The notes beneath the pieces were generated by a model. It was not told the DNA's origin and made no database searches. It saw nothing but the letters and a program-made list of their open reading frames with translations. Positions 38,368 to 50,679 of a DNA stretch of 64,000 nt are shown piece after piece. This DNA comes from Rhabdophis nuchalis (Eukaryota > Chordata > Lepidosauria > Squamata > Natricidae), in the NCBI GenBank assembly GCA_039707465.1, contig CM077643.1, positions 321,661,919 to 321,725,918 on the forward strand. The letters run 5' to 3'. Position numbers and translations under genes: made by a program. The number at the start of each line of letters is the position of its first letter. Position 1 is the stretch's first letter.

Positions 38368-39170
38368 ATTCCTGATTCTAATTGTTTGGCAGTTTTATTC
38401 TCAGTGGTCTGCAACCATCAAAGGGCTCAACTCAATCACAATAGTCTACTGGCATGAGTCATCCCAAAACACAGGGTCCCAAAGAGCAATCTGCAGGGTA
38501 TATATATTAAACTACATTAAACTATCTCTGAACCTCACTCTGCACTAGTTTGATTTTCTGTAACAACAGAGATAAAAATTATTTTAACTAGAGTCAGATT
38601 ATACTGGATATCTGACCTTCCATTTTTAAGTAAAATACAAGGAAAACCAAAAGAAATAGTTTTCTATCAACCTATCTGCCAGGGCTTCCCAGCAAATGAC
38701 AAATAGGTATAGGTGCATTGATGCTTACTTGTATTTTATTTACAACTTTATTTTAAAATACTAAACTTCTTATACTTTAGTCCCTGTCTTTTTAATACTG
38801 ATTTCTGATAGACCCTACATAATCAAACCCACGTAATTAACCAGGTAGGTTCCAGCCAACATGAAAACATGGCTGCTAAAGTAGATCGATAAACTGATAA
38901 AGATACATTATACTTAAGTTCCATAATGGCTCATCCTGACGTTTATGGCAGTGGCACCACAAACAGCGAAGCCTAAATTTAAATAACATAAATAAATAAT
39001 AACTGAAAAATCTTGCTGTGCTTACAGAAAAATATTGCAAACATGAGCAAATACAGAACATTAAATATTGGGACAAAAACAAGCCATGATATTTTTGGAT
39101 CAGTTTCCCATTAAATGGCATATTTCGTCAACAATCACCATTTATATTTACAATAGGGATTAATTCTGAG
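38368..39170. other. Part of FRMD1-like intron 3
   Basis: No feature recognised. Confidence 0.3.
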
Positions 39171-39171
39171 T

Positions 39172-39300
39172 AGAGAGGCAGTGTGGCATAGTGATTACAG
39201 TGTTGGATTGGCATTGGGGAGATCCACATACAAGTCTCCTTGTAGCTAGATCCAGATACAAGGTACCCTACCTCAAGCGATTATTCTTGTAGGAAAAAAG
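39172..39300 (+). mobile_element. tRNA-headed SINE fragment
   Basis: AGAGGCAGTGTGGCATAGTG and the following segment resemble a tRNA-derived SINE head with A box; the B box and core are decayed. Confidence 0.45.
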
Positions 39301-39339
39301 GAGAAGGAAAAAATGCAGCATACATACATGCATGCATAG

Positions 39340-39571
39340 AGAGCCATTTTGGTCTAGTGGTTGGAAAGCAAGAGACCATGAGTTCAAGTCTTGCCTTAGC
39401 CACGAAAACCACCTGGGTGACTTTGGGGTAGTCGTTCTCGCTCTGTCCAACACAGGGTTGTTGTTGCAATAATGAGAAGGAAAGTGTGTTGGATATGTGT
39501 TGGATAGGTTTGCTGCCTTGAGTTATTTGCAAAAAAAAATAACAAAGGCATAATATAAATACATACATACT
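39340..39571 (+). mobile_element. CORE-SINE
   Basis: GAGCCATTTTGGTCTAGTGG head, GAGTTCAAGTCTTGCC B box, CTGGGTGACTTTGGGGTAGT core, GCTGCCTTGAGTTATTTGC and GCATAATATAAATA tail. Copies of ACATACAT flank both sides, partly from local simple repeat. Confidence 0.8.
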
Positions 39572-39585
39572 GTTGCCCAGGATCA

Positions 39586-39812
39586 AATACTTTGGCCACC
39601 TAATGAGAAGGAAGGTCTAATGCTGGGAAAGATTGAGGGCAAAAGAAGAAGGTGATGACAGAGAATGAGAGGGCTAGATGGAATCACTGAAGCAGTAGGT
39701 GTGAGCTTAAATGGACTCCAGAGGATGGTAGAGGACAGGAAGGCCTGAAGAAACATTGTCCATGGGGTCGCGATGGGTCGGACATGACTTCTCAACCAAC
39801 AACAATATTGCC
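39586..39812 (+). mobile_element. BovB LINE 3' end fragment
   Basis: AAATACTTTGGCCACCTAAT through CCATGGGGTCGCGATGGGTC and GACATGACTTCTCAACCAAC. It retains the ordinary BovB 3' end and so is the reference for the altered copy at 14.9 kb. It has an internal deletion after AGAAGGAAGG. Confidence 0.85.
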
Positions 39813-39961
39813 CAAATAACTAAAGCATAGGATTGCATTGTTAGAATTTCAGAATGCTCCAAGAAAAGAAAAATCAATGGAGCAGGCAAATGTATGTGGA
39901 CTATAAAACTGACATTGGACCCAAGTTATAATTAGTTTTAGTTCAATCAGATGCAGTATCA

Positions 39962-40141
<180 letters not shown>

Positions 40142-40759
40142 TTAAACGCTCATGATTTTATATATAGAGAATTTTATGAAATACAGTTTTTGCAAGCCAA
40201 CCAGATTAATAACATTATTTGGCATAAATTGTAAGTTTACCATTCACATATATATATTAAAATTCCTTTTACATAGCCATCCACCTTTCTGCCAGGTTTT
40301 CTCCTAGCATAAATATCACTATAAGGTGAAACTCGGTATTGTATGAAGATGGTATATTCCAAATTGTAATTTTCCAGCTACATAAAAAGATATGGGAAGA
40401 CATAGCAGTTACAGGCTCAATATAACACAACTAGTTTCATCAGGACCACAATCATTTGGAGGGTTTCTGTGGGTTAGGATGTGGCTACAATAATCTTACT
40501 TTAATCTCTTTCCATTTCACTGCTAAGAAAAGTTGATATTTCCTAGGGACAAATCTCCCTTTGGTATTAGTCAGGAACTTTGCCTATAATTAGTTCATGA
40601 AAACAACCTTTTCAGAACTGAAAAAAGGAAGAACTACTCCCTTTAAACTCTTTTTGCAAGGATCTCATTAACTAATTAACTATTAGTCCTGCTTCCCAGC
40701 TAAAGTTGTTCAGGTCTAAGGGGTTTAGCTTTATGTGGGTAATATGTCATGGTAAAGCC

Positions 40760-41160
40760 TTCCTTCCTTCCTTCCTTCCTTCCTTCCTTCCTTCCTTCCT
40801 TCCTTCCTGTGGTGAGATTCAAATTTTTTTACTACCGGTTCTGTGGGCAAGGCTTGGTGAGCATGGTTTGGTGGGCAGGGCAGGGGAAGGATACTGTAAA
40901 ATCCCCATTTCCTCCCGATCAGCTAAGACTCGGGAGGCAGAGAATAGATGGGGGTGGGGCCAGTCAGAGGTGGCATTTACCGGTTCTCCAAACTACCCAA
41001 ATTTCACCTACCCGTTCTCCAGAACTGGTCAGAACATGCTGAATAACACCTCTCCTTCCTTCCTTCCTTCCTTCCTTCCTTCCTTCCTTCCTTCCTTCCT
41101 TCCTTCCTTCCTTCCTTCCTCCCTTCCCTTCCCTTCCCTTCCCTTCCCTTCTCTTCCCTT
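40760..41160. repeat. (TTCC)n blocks flanking a hAT-like composite
   Basis: (TTCC)n at 40760-40807 and 41054-41160 surround about 245 bases that include CTACCGGTTCTGTGGGC and, at 40965-41053, a short element with CAGAGGTGGCATTTACC and TGAATAACACCTCT ends. The element probably landed in an existing (TTCC)n tract and split it. Confidence 0.75.
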
Positions 41161-43636
41161 CCTCCATGAACTAGCCTTGTGGGTTCCACCTGGGAGATTA
41201 GCTCCCGTTTTGTTAAGAATTGGCCTTTGAAACTATTTTGTACCTAAAGAGGAATTCAGGTGTTTAATAGCTTGGGTGGGGGAAGGATTGGGAAGACCAA
41301 ACATAAGAGCCAATCAGGATTTCTTTGCACGAAAAGTCAAACTTCGTGACTCACTAAGCCATTTTGAAATTTCTGTAAACACCAAGTGACCTGCCTGCCC
41401 TCCTCTGCCATGTGACCCCCACTCTTTTTACTCCTCCATCCCCAACCTGTCTCCAGTCTCACCCTGCAGTTGCCGCCTTCGTGCAGGAATGCAACCTTAC
41501 ATTCCAACTCTAATGAGGTTAATGTTGTCAAAACGCCAACTTGTAGGGTAATCCTCCAGCTACAAAACCCCCACAGCTCAGCTACATCCCCCCCACCTTT
41601 CACAAGAAAAGCAGCGTGCAAGAATGTGTATTTCAAAGATTAAAGGTAAAGTTTAGAGATCCTTGTCATGTGCTTTCCTTCTCTTTGTGTGTGTGTGTGG
41701 GGGGGGATAAGTTTTCCTGAAAAAAATGACACCTGAATGCTTATTTAATTAAGGTGGCCTGTTTGGGAGATGTGGGGGAAGGGGGGAAGTGAGAAGACAG
41801 TCCTGCAAATAACTGATGCCAAGTGTAATCCTGCTGAAAACATCCCTCTTCAACAAAATGGCAGGGGGTGGGGTGGTTGATTCCTGTTCATGGCATGGCC
41901 ACAACCACAAATGACAGCTCTATCCATTTTCTTTCCAACCAAGTCTGATGCAACTGAAAACATTGGGCGGTTATAATCTCCCATCATTCTTCTGGAGGGC
42001 CAGGACAGAAATCAGACTAGGATAAAAGTAAATCCTTTCAAAATAATAATGAGCCAGAAAGCCTCCTTGGAGGTCATGTCTAAACCCCCAATGACTCAGC
42101 GTGACTGGACAGCGCAGATTTGGGAGAAAAGCTGATTTTAAAAATGCATGTGACTTCTTGGGAGGCCACAAATGTAATTCTGAAGTGTGTAATTCTCATT
42201 TTAAATGACAGGTGAATAACAAGTTTCATCCAGAGAAACTCTCATTTTAGTCTAGGATTGTGCCTAGTGGTCAAGGTTCAAACTGTCACGTATATAGGTA
42301 CTTTTGCATTATATTCACGTCTGCAAAAATCTCTATCTTTGAACCCAGAGAATTCATATTGAAATGTAAACCAGGGAGGAAATAATGTATTTTGAGGGCC
42401 AAATCCTGATCCACCTGCTTAACTATTAATTTCTACAGTGAATAAAATATGTCAAAGGATTATTATGTTCTTATTGATGCTAAATGAATTGGGATAAAGA
42501 AAAAAGTTAAACAATTGATAATCATTATCTTGGGTCAAAAGAGATAAATTTAATAGGGATTATTAACTTATAAAGATTAGGTAACCACTCTAGAAAGTCT
42601 AGTCTCAATATTATTGGACAAAGCAATTGGACCATTCATGATAGGCTTTCATCCCAGGTATGGAAATGTTTGAGTATCCATACATAGCCCCTGCTACTGG
42701 GCCATTGATTTCAATGGATAAAAAATGCTGATGGATTTCCCCCTCCTCCCAGAGACATCAATTACACAAAGAAGAAAGCAGTGGCAATGCTCAAATAAAA
42801 ATTCTGATCCTGGGTTTTCAGACTTCAGTCCCCATATTCCTTTGCCATTGGCAATGCTGACTGAAGTTGATTGCAGCCGTAACTTTGAAGCGTATCAAAC
42901 TGTCTACAGCTGACATGCAAAACCTGAGAGTGCTCATTTTTACCTCAGGAATAATTCACCATTATATTTTGAGGGAGATCTTTTTAAAAAAATCACAGTA
43001 ATACTCTGACATCTAAGAGAGGCAATACTGATTTAATGAATGAATATTTGTGAAGAGAAAACAAATTCCACACAACAGTCCACCCAGTCTACAAAATACT
43101 GGCTGAACCACACCATCCAAACACCAAGGGTCAGTTTTCTCTTATAGATTCTTTTTGAATTATATCACATGCAAATATTCCCAGGGTATCAAGGTGACGA
43201 GGATTAGCTACAAAAATGCTGTTTAATATGTTGGAATGATTTGTAAGCCTTTCCCATGGCATAATTTAATAAAGTTCAAAGTCCTTCAGATTTTTGTAGA
43301 AACAACATTCTTTGTAAGTTATGAAAGAAACTGACTTTGTGATGACTTTGCAAATAGCCAGCCTTGTTACACAAACAATGCTTTAAATTCTACCTAGAGG
43401 TGAAAAGAAAAGTTGGCAGAAAGAGTAGCTGAAGGTAGGAAAGGAGAGGGAGAAAGAAAAAGAAATAAGTGCAAATAAAGAGACTCCTCCTTTATCATAT
43501 ATGTATATGATGAATGAATATTTCACAGGTATATATATTCACAGGTCAGTGATGGAAGGACATTGAGATGTCTTTCATGCCCGCTTAAATCTCTCTTAGT
43601 TCAGGCTATGGATATCTGTCAAATAATTGATCTTAC
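41161..43636. other. Part of FRMD1-like intron 2
   Basis: No transposon or coding region recognised in about 2.4 kb. It is one of the largest repeat-poor stretches of the window. A short G-rich run lies near 41700. Confidence 0.4.
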
Positions 43637-43727
43637 TTTTTACAACGCTGATGCCAAAGAAGTGAGGGTCTTTAATTTTCAGTACATCACAAACTTGGTC
43701 AAAGAGTTCCTGTCCTGTGGCTTTTAC
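43637..43727 (-). CDS. FRMD1: FRMD1-like coding exon 2 (residues 33-62)
   Basis: It opens after TTGCAG with VKATG and continues ELFDQVCDVLKIKDPHFFG, the helix and following strand of the FERM F1 lobe. It ends SVVK plus one base before GTAAGA (phase 1). The 91-base length fits phase 0 in and phase 1 out. It is separated from exon 1 by about 13.7 kb of repeat-rich intron. Confidence 0.82.
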
Positions 43728-44149
43728 CTGCAACACCAAAAAAATAGTATTTAAGCAGTTTAGAGTAGGGCATTTCAAATCCATCACCACTATGCACTCC
43801 TTTGCATTGTGGCATTATGGATATGATTGGAACATACTGCTACAGTTAGATTATTGAAGCATTTGTGGTAGGATTCCAGTGTAATTATTATGAATTATGT
43901 TTCACTCTAATCAAATGACTTAAATTAGCTTAATACAATATTAATTTCTAAACATTTTAGCAATGAGTCATGGTATTACTACATAGTAAACCAATGATGT
44001 ACAGTATTGTGTGATATCCTGCTATGCTGTTGTACACCAGAAGGATAGGACAAACAGTGAACATTGTATATATCATAACACTATGAGCCACTGCTTTGGT
44101 TCACACAGTACACTAAGCCAAAATGTGATTTGCTTGGTTTGGATTAATT

Positions 44150-44712
44150 TATTTTATTTATTTATTTATTAGTTTGATTTATATAACCGCACCCTCTCCC
44201 CAAAGGGACCCGGGACGGTGCACAGGAAATTAAAAACCACATAATATCACAAATATAAATAATTAAAACCGAATTAAATAAATTATCCCTGTGCTAAAAA
44301 TTTAAAAGTATTAAAACATTAACCCCATCTAAAACCCAATTAAAACAATTTAAGGTACAGACTGTAAATAGCTTAGGCCAAAGTGGCCTGATGAAACAAG
44401 AGAGTCTTTAATTTCTGGCGGAAGGCGCAGAGGTCCATAGTTGTTCTAAGGTTGGGGGGTAGGTCGTTCCAGAGGGTCAGGCCCACCACAGAGAAGGCCC
44501 TTCCTCTGGGCGTCGCCCGCTGGCATTGCCTGGTGGACGGCACCCGGAGAAGTCCCTCTCTGTGGGAGCGAATCGGCCGAAGGGATGTATGGGGTAGGAT
44601 GCGGTCACGCAGATAACTAGGTCCCGTGCCATGGAGCGCTTTAAAGATGGTGATCAACACCTTGAAGCGCACCCGAAAGACCACAGGCAGCCAGTGCAGC
44701 TCGCGCAGGAGC
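44150..44712 (-). mobile_element. CR1/L2-group LINE 3' end
   Basis: Minus-strand codons at 44684-44373 give [38 protein letters not shown] and LWNDLPPNLRTT, closely matching the long copy at 49.1-49.4 kb. TTTATTTATTT tail at the left. 5'-truncated at RELHWLP. Confidence 0.88.
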
Positions 44713-45225
44713 AGGAATTTGTTCTATGAGTCTAATCATCTATGAGTTGAGTATAAATAATCAATTAATATTATAATGATTTAACATCTCAGAACTTTTA
44801 TGTTCTTCACTAAGAGTTATAAATGATTCAGGTATGAAATGATACATAGACTATGTTCACTTGACACTAAACTATCTGAATTCTATCTTGGGGTAAAAAC
44901 GCCCGGCATCAAACTGCTTGATCAAAAATATGCCAATCAAATTAAGATTGCCCATGTTTAATGAACTTCCAGATACAGTGAGATGACTGAGAGACTATCA
45001 TATCTTCCTGTATTGCTTCCCAGGTTAAACATAGAGAAATTATTTTATTGCAAACGAGGAAATCTGCCTACTTCACATCCTACTCCAGATCTGCCTACAC
45101 CAGATTTCGTGAGATAAATATTGATCAGCTCATAAAACTAACACACATATATATAACATTTTTGAGCTGATCAATAAATAAGTCAGGGAGGGCCACAACA
45201 GGGTGTTGTGGAAACAAACATACAT

Positions 45226-45463
45226 ATGAGAGAATATTTTCACAGCTCCTGTTCAAGGGTCCCTTTAAGGGGAGGAGACTTAACGTCATCCCTCTCTGCC
45301 CTTTGACTCAACCTAGAGATCATCCAGACAGAGAACCAATTAGTTTGCTGCTGTGTGAAATTTTTTAGATATGTGTTAGATTTTTTAAGGGCTGAAAATA
45401 AGATGTTAAGTCTCCTCCCCTTAAAGGGACCCTTGAACAGGAGCTGTGAAAATATTCTCTCAT
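45226..45463. repeat. Perfect 59-bp inverted repeat with 120-bp spacer
   Basis: 45226-45284 is the exact reverse complement of 45405-45463 by eye. A second perfect inverted pair, 26 bases, is 45376-45401 with 45627-45652. Arms contain AGGGTCCCTTTAAGGGGAGG. Exact identity implies a recent inversion/duplication or gene conversion. Confidence 0.9.
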
Positions 45464-45499
45464 TAATAAGTCCTGTAAATTGGCTGATGTATCAGGGAT

Positions 45500-45573
45500 A
45501 CCGGATAGCTCAAGGCATAGAGAGGCTTGCCTCATATGCTGGAAAGCACCGGTTCAAATCCCAGTAGAAGGAG
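45500..45573 (+). repeat. tRNA-like segment A
   Basis: CCGGATAGCTCAAGGC (A-box-like) and ACCGGTTCAAATCCC (B box) at tRNA spacing. Part of the repeat array, so a tRNA-derived repeat rather than a tRNA gene. Confidence 0.65.
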
Positions 45574-45652
45574 TATGGCCAGCTGAAGAAGGCTAATAAG
45601 CCTGAAATGGATCCATCCTGGTCTCTTTATTTTCAGCCCTTAAAAAATCTAA

Positions 45653-45752
<100 letters not shown>

Positions 45753-46024
45753 ATTGTTTCTCAACACCCTGTTAGGGCCCCAATTAAGGGAGGAGACATA
45801 CTGTTTCCTTTTCTGCCTTTTGGCTCATCACCAGAGACCATCTAGACAGAAATCCATGAATTCCGTTGTGTGATTTTTTTTTTTTTGATCAGCTCATAAA
45901 ACTAACACACACACACACAGACACACACACACATTAGTTTTATGAGCTGATCAATAAATAAATCAGAGAGACTAGGATAGATCTATTTTGAGCTTTTTAG
46001 CTCTCATCAGCTACTCGTACTCTT

Positions 46025-46097
46025 ACTGGGATTTGAACCGGGGCTGTATTGCATATCAGGCAGGAGCCTGTAACCATTCAGCCAGCCAGGCTCTCCC
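46025..46097 (-). repeat. tRNA-like segment B
   Basis: Minus strand has GCCTGGCTGGCTGAATGG then CCCCGGTTCAAATCCCAG. Same family as A and C, opposite orientation to A. Confidence 0.7.
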
Positions 46098-46312
46098 AAT
46101 TGCATCAGCTGAGACAGGAGAATTAGTATCTATTATTGTTCCACAACACCCTGTTAGCCCCAATTAAGGGAGGAGACATACTGTTTCCTTTTCTGCCTTT
46201 TGGCCCATCACCAGAGACCATCTAGACAGAAAGCCATGAGTTCCGTTGTGTGATTTTTTAATATGTGTGTTAGTTTTATGAGCTGATCAATAAAAAAATC
46301 AGAGAGACTAGG

Positions 46313-46343
<31 letters not shown>

Positions 46344-46431
46344 GTTTTATGAGCTGATCAATAAATTTAAATTTGAGAGACCAAGATAGATCTATTTCGA
46401 GCTTATTAGCTCTCATCAGTTGACCACACCC

Positions 46432-46505
46432 CACTGGGATTCGAACCGGGGCTGCAATGCATCCAAGGCAGAAGCCTAACAATACAGCCTATCCGGCTCT
46501 ACCCA
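46432..46505 (-). repeat. tRNA-like segment C
   Basis: Minus strand has AGAGCCGGATAGGCTG then CCCCGGTTCGAATCCCAG, a perfect B box. Best-preserved of the three. Confidence 0.75.
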
Positions 46506-46616
46506 TTGCATCTAGTATAGATAATTGTTTTCACAACTTCCTGTTAGGGCCCCATTAAGGGAGGAGACATACTGTTTCCCTCTATATATGAATCACAGTC
46601 CCGGGGCCCTAGGCTA

Positions 46617-47087
46617 ATGTTATGCAACGCCAGGTCCGTGGTTCAGAAAGCCCCCCTCATCCATGACTTTGTGTCAGAGGGGGACCCGGACCTGGTGGGT
46701 ATAACGGAAAACTGGTTGGGCCATGAAGGGGGTTTACCCCTCGTGGAAATGTGCCCACCAGGTTACCGCGCCTTCCATCAGCCTAGGGCCCTAGGGAGGG
46801 GTGGGGGAGTGGCGATTATGGTTAAGGAAGGTCTGGAGCCGAAGGAGACCACAGTCCCTCAGACAACCGGGTGTGAATCTCTCTGCGTGAGATGGGGCCT
46901 AGGGAGGCAGTTGGGCATGTTAGTTGTATACCTGGCTCCTCGCTATGCAACAACAGCCCTGCCCGAGCTCCTAGAGGTGATAGCCGAGGCGGCAGTTGAG
47001 ACCCCCAGACTGGTAGTCAGGGGGATTTTAACTTGCCATCGGCGGGCGAAGCCTCTGGAGCAGCTCGGGAGTTCATGGCCTCCATGA
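46617..47087 (+). pseudogene. LINE endonuclease domain, frameshifted at its end
   Basis: Encodes [18 protein letters not shown], then [10 protein letters not shown] and [14 protein letters not shown], the N-terminal APE-type endonuclease of CR1/L2-group ORF2. ITENWL carries the catalytic Glu position. True coding leaves this frame after about RLVV (near 47022); the rest of the frame (to 47087) is out-of-frame read-through. The reading frame is open upstream of the ATG, consistent with 5' truncation. Confidence 0.85.
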
Positions 47088-49423
47088 CGGCCATGGACCT
47101 GACCCAGGTAGTTTTAGGCCCTACTCACGAGGGGGGAAACACGCTGGATTTAATCTTTGTCTCGGGACAGTGGAGTTGTGATCTGGGAATAGGGGATTTA
47201 GGCATCACTCCCTTGTCATGGACAGATCACGCTCTCCTTCAGCTGGACTTTCCAATCGCTTCACCTCACCGCAGGGAGGCGGAACCGGATACTCCTAGAT
47301 GGTTCCGCCCCAGGCTTCTAATGGACCCAGAAAGGTTCCAGAGGGAGCTTGGGCCAATTCCTGTGACCCTGCCTCGCGACTCAACTGAGGACCTAGTGGC
47401 CGCATGGTTAAGTGCGGCCGCAGGGGCCTTGGACCGAGTCACGCCCTTGCGGCCTCTCTTGCGGCGACGAACCACCCAGGCTCCCTGGTTTACTGAGGAG
47501 CTTTGGGAGATGAAGCGCCACAAGAGACGCCTAGAGAGCAGATGGAGATCCAATCGCTCTGAAGCCGACCGAACACTAGTGAGAACCCATATTAGGGCTT
47601 ACTTAGTGGCGATAAGGGTGGCCAAATGTGAGTATTGTGCCACCCTTATTGCATCCGCAGATAAGCGCCCTGCCGCCCTGTTTGGGGTGACCCGCTCCCT
47701 CCTTCACCAGAGGCCGCGGGAAGCCCCTCTGCAAGGGCGAGCAGAGGAATTTGGGATTTATCTGCAGGAGAAAATCACTCAGATTCGGAATGAGTTACCC
47801 TCCATCGACAGTGGTCCTGTGGGACTGTCCGAAACTAGTCTTGAGGTTCCTTCTTGGGAGGAGTTTGATTTTGTTACCACCGAGGATATGGACAAGTTGT
47901 CAAGGAAACTTAGGGCGACCACATGTTTATTGGACCCGTGTCCCTCCTGGCTTGTACTGGCATCCTGGGAGACGACACGAGGCTGGCTCCAGGGCATTGT
48001 CAACGCATCTTTGAGTGAGGGATCCTTACCTGCCATCTTGAAAGAGGCGGTAGTGAGGCCCCTCCTCAAGAACCCGTCCCTGGACCCAGCATTGTTGGAG
48101 AACTATCGTCCGGTCTCCAACCTTCACTTTTTGGTGAAGGTTGTTGAGAGTGTGGTAGCCCAACAGTTTCCGTGCCACCTGGAGGAAGTTGATTATCTAG
48201 ACCCGCACCAGTCCGGCTTCCGACCCGGTCACAGCACCGAGACGGCATTGGTCGCATTGGTTGATAATCTCTGGAGGGCGCGGGATAGAGGTTATTCCTC
48301 TATCCTAGTCCTATTAGACCTCTCGGCGGCTTTTGATACCATCGACCATGGTATCCTATTGCACCGACTGGGGGGGTTGGGGCTGGGAGGCACCGTTTTG
48401 CGGTGGTTCTCGTCCTACCTCTCTGGTCGGTCGCAATATGTGTTGACGGGAGGGCAGAGGTCGACCTCGAGACCCCTCTTATGTGGGGTTCCTCAGGGGT
48501 CGGTCCTCTCGCCCCTCCTGTTTAACACATATATGAAGCCGCTGGGTGAGATCATCCGTGGTTTTGGGGTGGAGTACCATCTGTACGCTGACGACACTCA
48601 GCTGTACATATCCACCCCAGACCACCCCAACGATGCCGCCGAAGTGCTGTCCCGGTGTTTGGAGGCCGTACGGATCTGGATGGGTGGTAACAAACTCAAG
48701 CTCAACCCTGCCAAGACTGAGTGGCTGTGGTTCCTGGCACCCCGGTTCAGCCAGATTACTCCAACTCTGGCCATTGGGGGCGAAACCGTGGAGAGGGCGC
48801 GCAATTTGGGTGTCCTCCTGGATTCCCGGTTTTCCATGGAGGACCATGTGGCAGCCGTGGCCAGGAGGGCATTTCATCAGGTACGCCTGATGCGCCAATT
48901 GCGCCCCTTACTGGACCGGGCTGCCCTTCGCACAGTCACTCAAGCTCTCGTGACGTCCCGACTCGACTACTGTAATGCTCTCTACATGGGGCTTCCCTTG
49001 ACGTGCACTCGAAAGCTACAGTTAGTCCAAAACGTAGCCGCGCGGGTGATTATGGGAGCCACTAGATGCTCCCACATAACACCGATCCTGCGCGAGCTGC
49101 ACTGGCTTCCTGTGGCCTTTCGGGTGCGCTTCAAGGTTCTGACGACCATCTTTGAAGTGCTCCATGGCTCGGGGCCTAGTTATATGCGAGACCACCTCTT
49201 GCCCCATACATCCCTTAGACCGATACGCTCCCACAGAGAGGGCCTTCTCAGGGTGCCGTCGGCCAGACAATGCCGACTGGCGACACCCATGGGAAGAGCC
49301 TTCTCTGTGGCGAACCCAGCCCTTTGGAACGACCTACCCCCTGAATTACGCACCATCACTGACCTCCGCCTCTTCCGCCAATGTCTAAAGACATACCTTT
49401 TCCAACAAGCCGGCCTAGCCTAA
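47033..49423 (+). CDS. LINE ORF2 second part: end of endonuclease plus reverse transcriptase
   Basis: A 796-residue open frame (the ATG is internal, not a natural start). It begins with the endonuclease C-terminal part ([23 protein letters not shown] with catalytic Asp-His). The RT follows: [40 protein letters not shown] (first catalytic Asp), [14 protein letters not shown], and YADDTQLY (catalytic Asp pair), then LNPAKTEWL and NLGVLLD. The C-terminal segment has [17 protein letters not shown] and [11 protein letters not shown]. Every catalytic motif is intact, so this copy is young. Confidence 0.92.
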   Translation: MPSAGEASGAAREFMASMTAMDLTQVVLGPTHEGGNTLDLIFVSGQWSCDLGIGDLGITPLSWTDHALLQLDFPIASPHRREAEPDTPRWFRPRLLMDPERFQRELGPIPVTLPRDSTEDLVAAWLSAAAGALDRVTPLRPLLRRRTTQAPWFTEELWEMKRHKRRLESRWRSNRSEADRTLVRTHIRAYLVAIRVAKCEYCATLIASADKRPAALFGVTRSLLHQRPREAPLQGRAEEFGIYLQEKITQIRNELPSIDSGPVGLSETSLEVPSWEEFDFVTTEDMDKLSRKLRATTCLLDPCPSWLVLASWETTRGWLQGIVNASLSEGSLPAILKEAVVRPLLKNPSLDPALLENYRPVSNLHFLVKVVESVVAQQFPCHLEEVDYLDPHQSGFRPGHSTETALVALVDNLWRARDRGYSSILVLLDLSAAFDTIDHGILLHRLGGLGLGGTVLRWFSSYLSGRSQYVLTGGQRSTSRPLLCGVPQGSVLSPLLFNTYMKPLGEIIRGFGVEYHLYADDTQLYISTPDHPNDAAEVLSRCLEAVRIWMGGNKLKLNPAKTEWLWFLAPRFSQITPTLAIGGETVERARNLGVLLDSRFSMEDHVAAVARRAFHQVRLMRQLRPLLDRAALRTVTQALVTSRLDYCNALYMGLPLTCTRKLQLVQNVAARVIMGATRCSHITPILRELHWLPVAFRVRFKVLTTIFEVLHGSGPSYMRDHLLPHTSLRPIRSHREGLLRVPSARQCRLATPMGRAFSVANPALWNDLPPELRTITDLRLFRQCLKTYLFQQAGLA

Positions 49424-49624
49424 CCTTCCACGGGGACTTTTTAGAAAGTTTTAAATTGGGTATTTTAAAATTTGGTTTTTAGCATAGGATTAGGATAGTT
49501 TAATATATATTTTAAATTATGTATTTATTTTTGTATTTTGTATGTTTTTAAATTCCTGTGCGCCGCCCTGGGTCCTCTGTGGAGAAGGGCGGGATATAAA
49601 TATAAATAAATTCAAATTCAAAAT

Positions 49625-50679
49625 TCAAATATATATATATATATACGCCAGCCCAAGATTGAAATCCTAAGCCTTTTCACTCTGCCCTTTCACATTAACA
49701 GACTTTGAACATTGTTTTTTAAGGCACCTCTTTCATTTTTATACAATGGTTCAACATGGCCGGAGCATTGCTGATTCTTGCCTCAGTAGATCCATACCCT
49801 ACAAATCCAGGGATAAGTATTTAAAAGGGTCTTAATTACTTAATTGGCCAAAGATGGCATAGGCTTTAGGTCTAGAAATTTCTACAGGTGACAGGTTAGC
49901 AATAGCAGTTATATTTATATACCACTTCACAGTACTAAGTAGTTTACAGACTCAGCATATTACCCCCCCAACCGGATCTTCATTTACCTGGATCTTCATT
50001 TACCTAGGTTACCCATTCTTGTTTTCCAATAATTTCTGTTTTATATTTAATGTATGGCAAGCCATGGCGTTGATCTGAAACCAACAAACCAGGGTTTGAA
50101 ATTGAAGCTTGTCCTAACTGTATGTTACTGTTATGTCTGAGTTAATATACTTTCCCTTTTGACTAGACCTCAGCTCCATCTCAGAGAACTTTTGTATCTG
50201 CTCCACCACAAGAATACAAAATCATACAGATGGAAGTGAAGCTATGAATCTTTGCTTCTATAGATGGAAAACAAAACAACCAAACAATGGAAAACTACAC
50301 CTGTTAATCACACCATATTTTCAAAGCTATGGAAAAGAGAACCCAGCCATATCTTAATTCTCATCCTATTCTCAATGATGCTGGGAGGAAAAAAATGGGG
50401 AAGGAATGATAATTCCTAATTTTGAACAATTACATAAATGGCTAAATATCAGTATTTACCCCAAAGGGAGATAATCCATTGTTCCAAAAGGGAAAAACTG
50501 GTCTGTTTCCATTATCATATTCTCAACAATTCTAAAATGACACTCCCATTTTAAGGGGAAATTATATGGGGGGAAAGCCTTGTAGGTAAATAAAGCAAGA
50601 CATTCCAGAAATCAAAAGGAAATAATACATTCAGTATCATGATTCAGCATATCTACTGTTTTTCTTCACAATTTATATA
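49625..50679. other. FRMD1-like intron 1 between repeats
   Basis: A LINE-tail-like antisense fragment at about 49893-50035 (TATATACCACTTCACAGTAC, GACTCAGCATATTACCCC) and otherwise unassigned sequence. Confidence 0.45.

Larger units (their letters stand above)
46589..49622 (+). mobile_element. CR1/L2-group LINE, nearly complete ORF2, 5'-truncated
   Basis: Endonuclease and reverse transcriptase of one LINE, with 3' stem GCCGCCCTGGGTCC...GGAGAAGGGCGGGATATA and tail of ATTCAAA units. Begins abruptly within ORF2, so ORF1 and 5' UTR are missing. It inserted into the tRNA-like repeat array and lies in intron 1, opposite in direction to the host gene. A single frameshift near 47020-47028 separates the two coding parts. 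Confidence 0.9.

Noticed and set aside
40706..41230. 174-codon open frame
   Set aside because: Created by (TTCC)n tracts on either side of a transposon.
47266..49388. Several 80-140-codon frames antisense to or overlapping the LINE
   Set aside because: Shadows of the LINE ORF2 coding sequence; no independent support.
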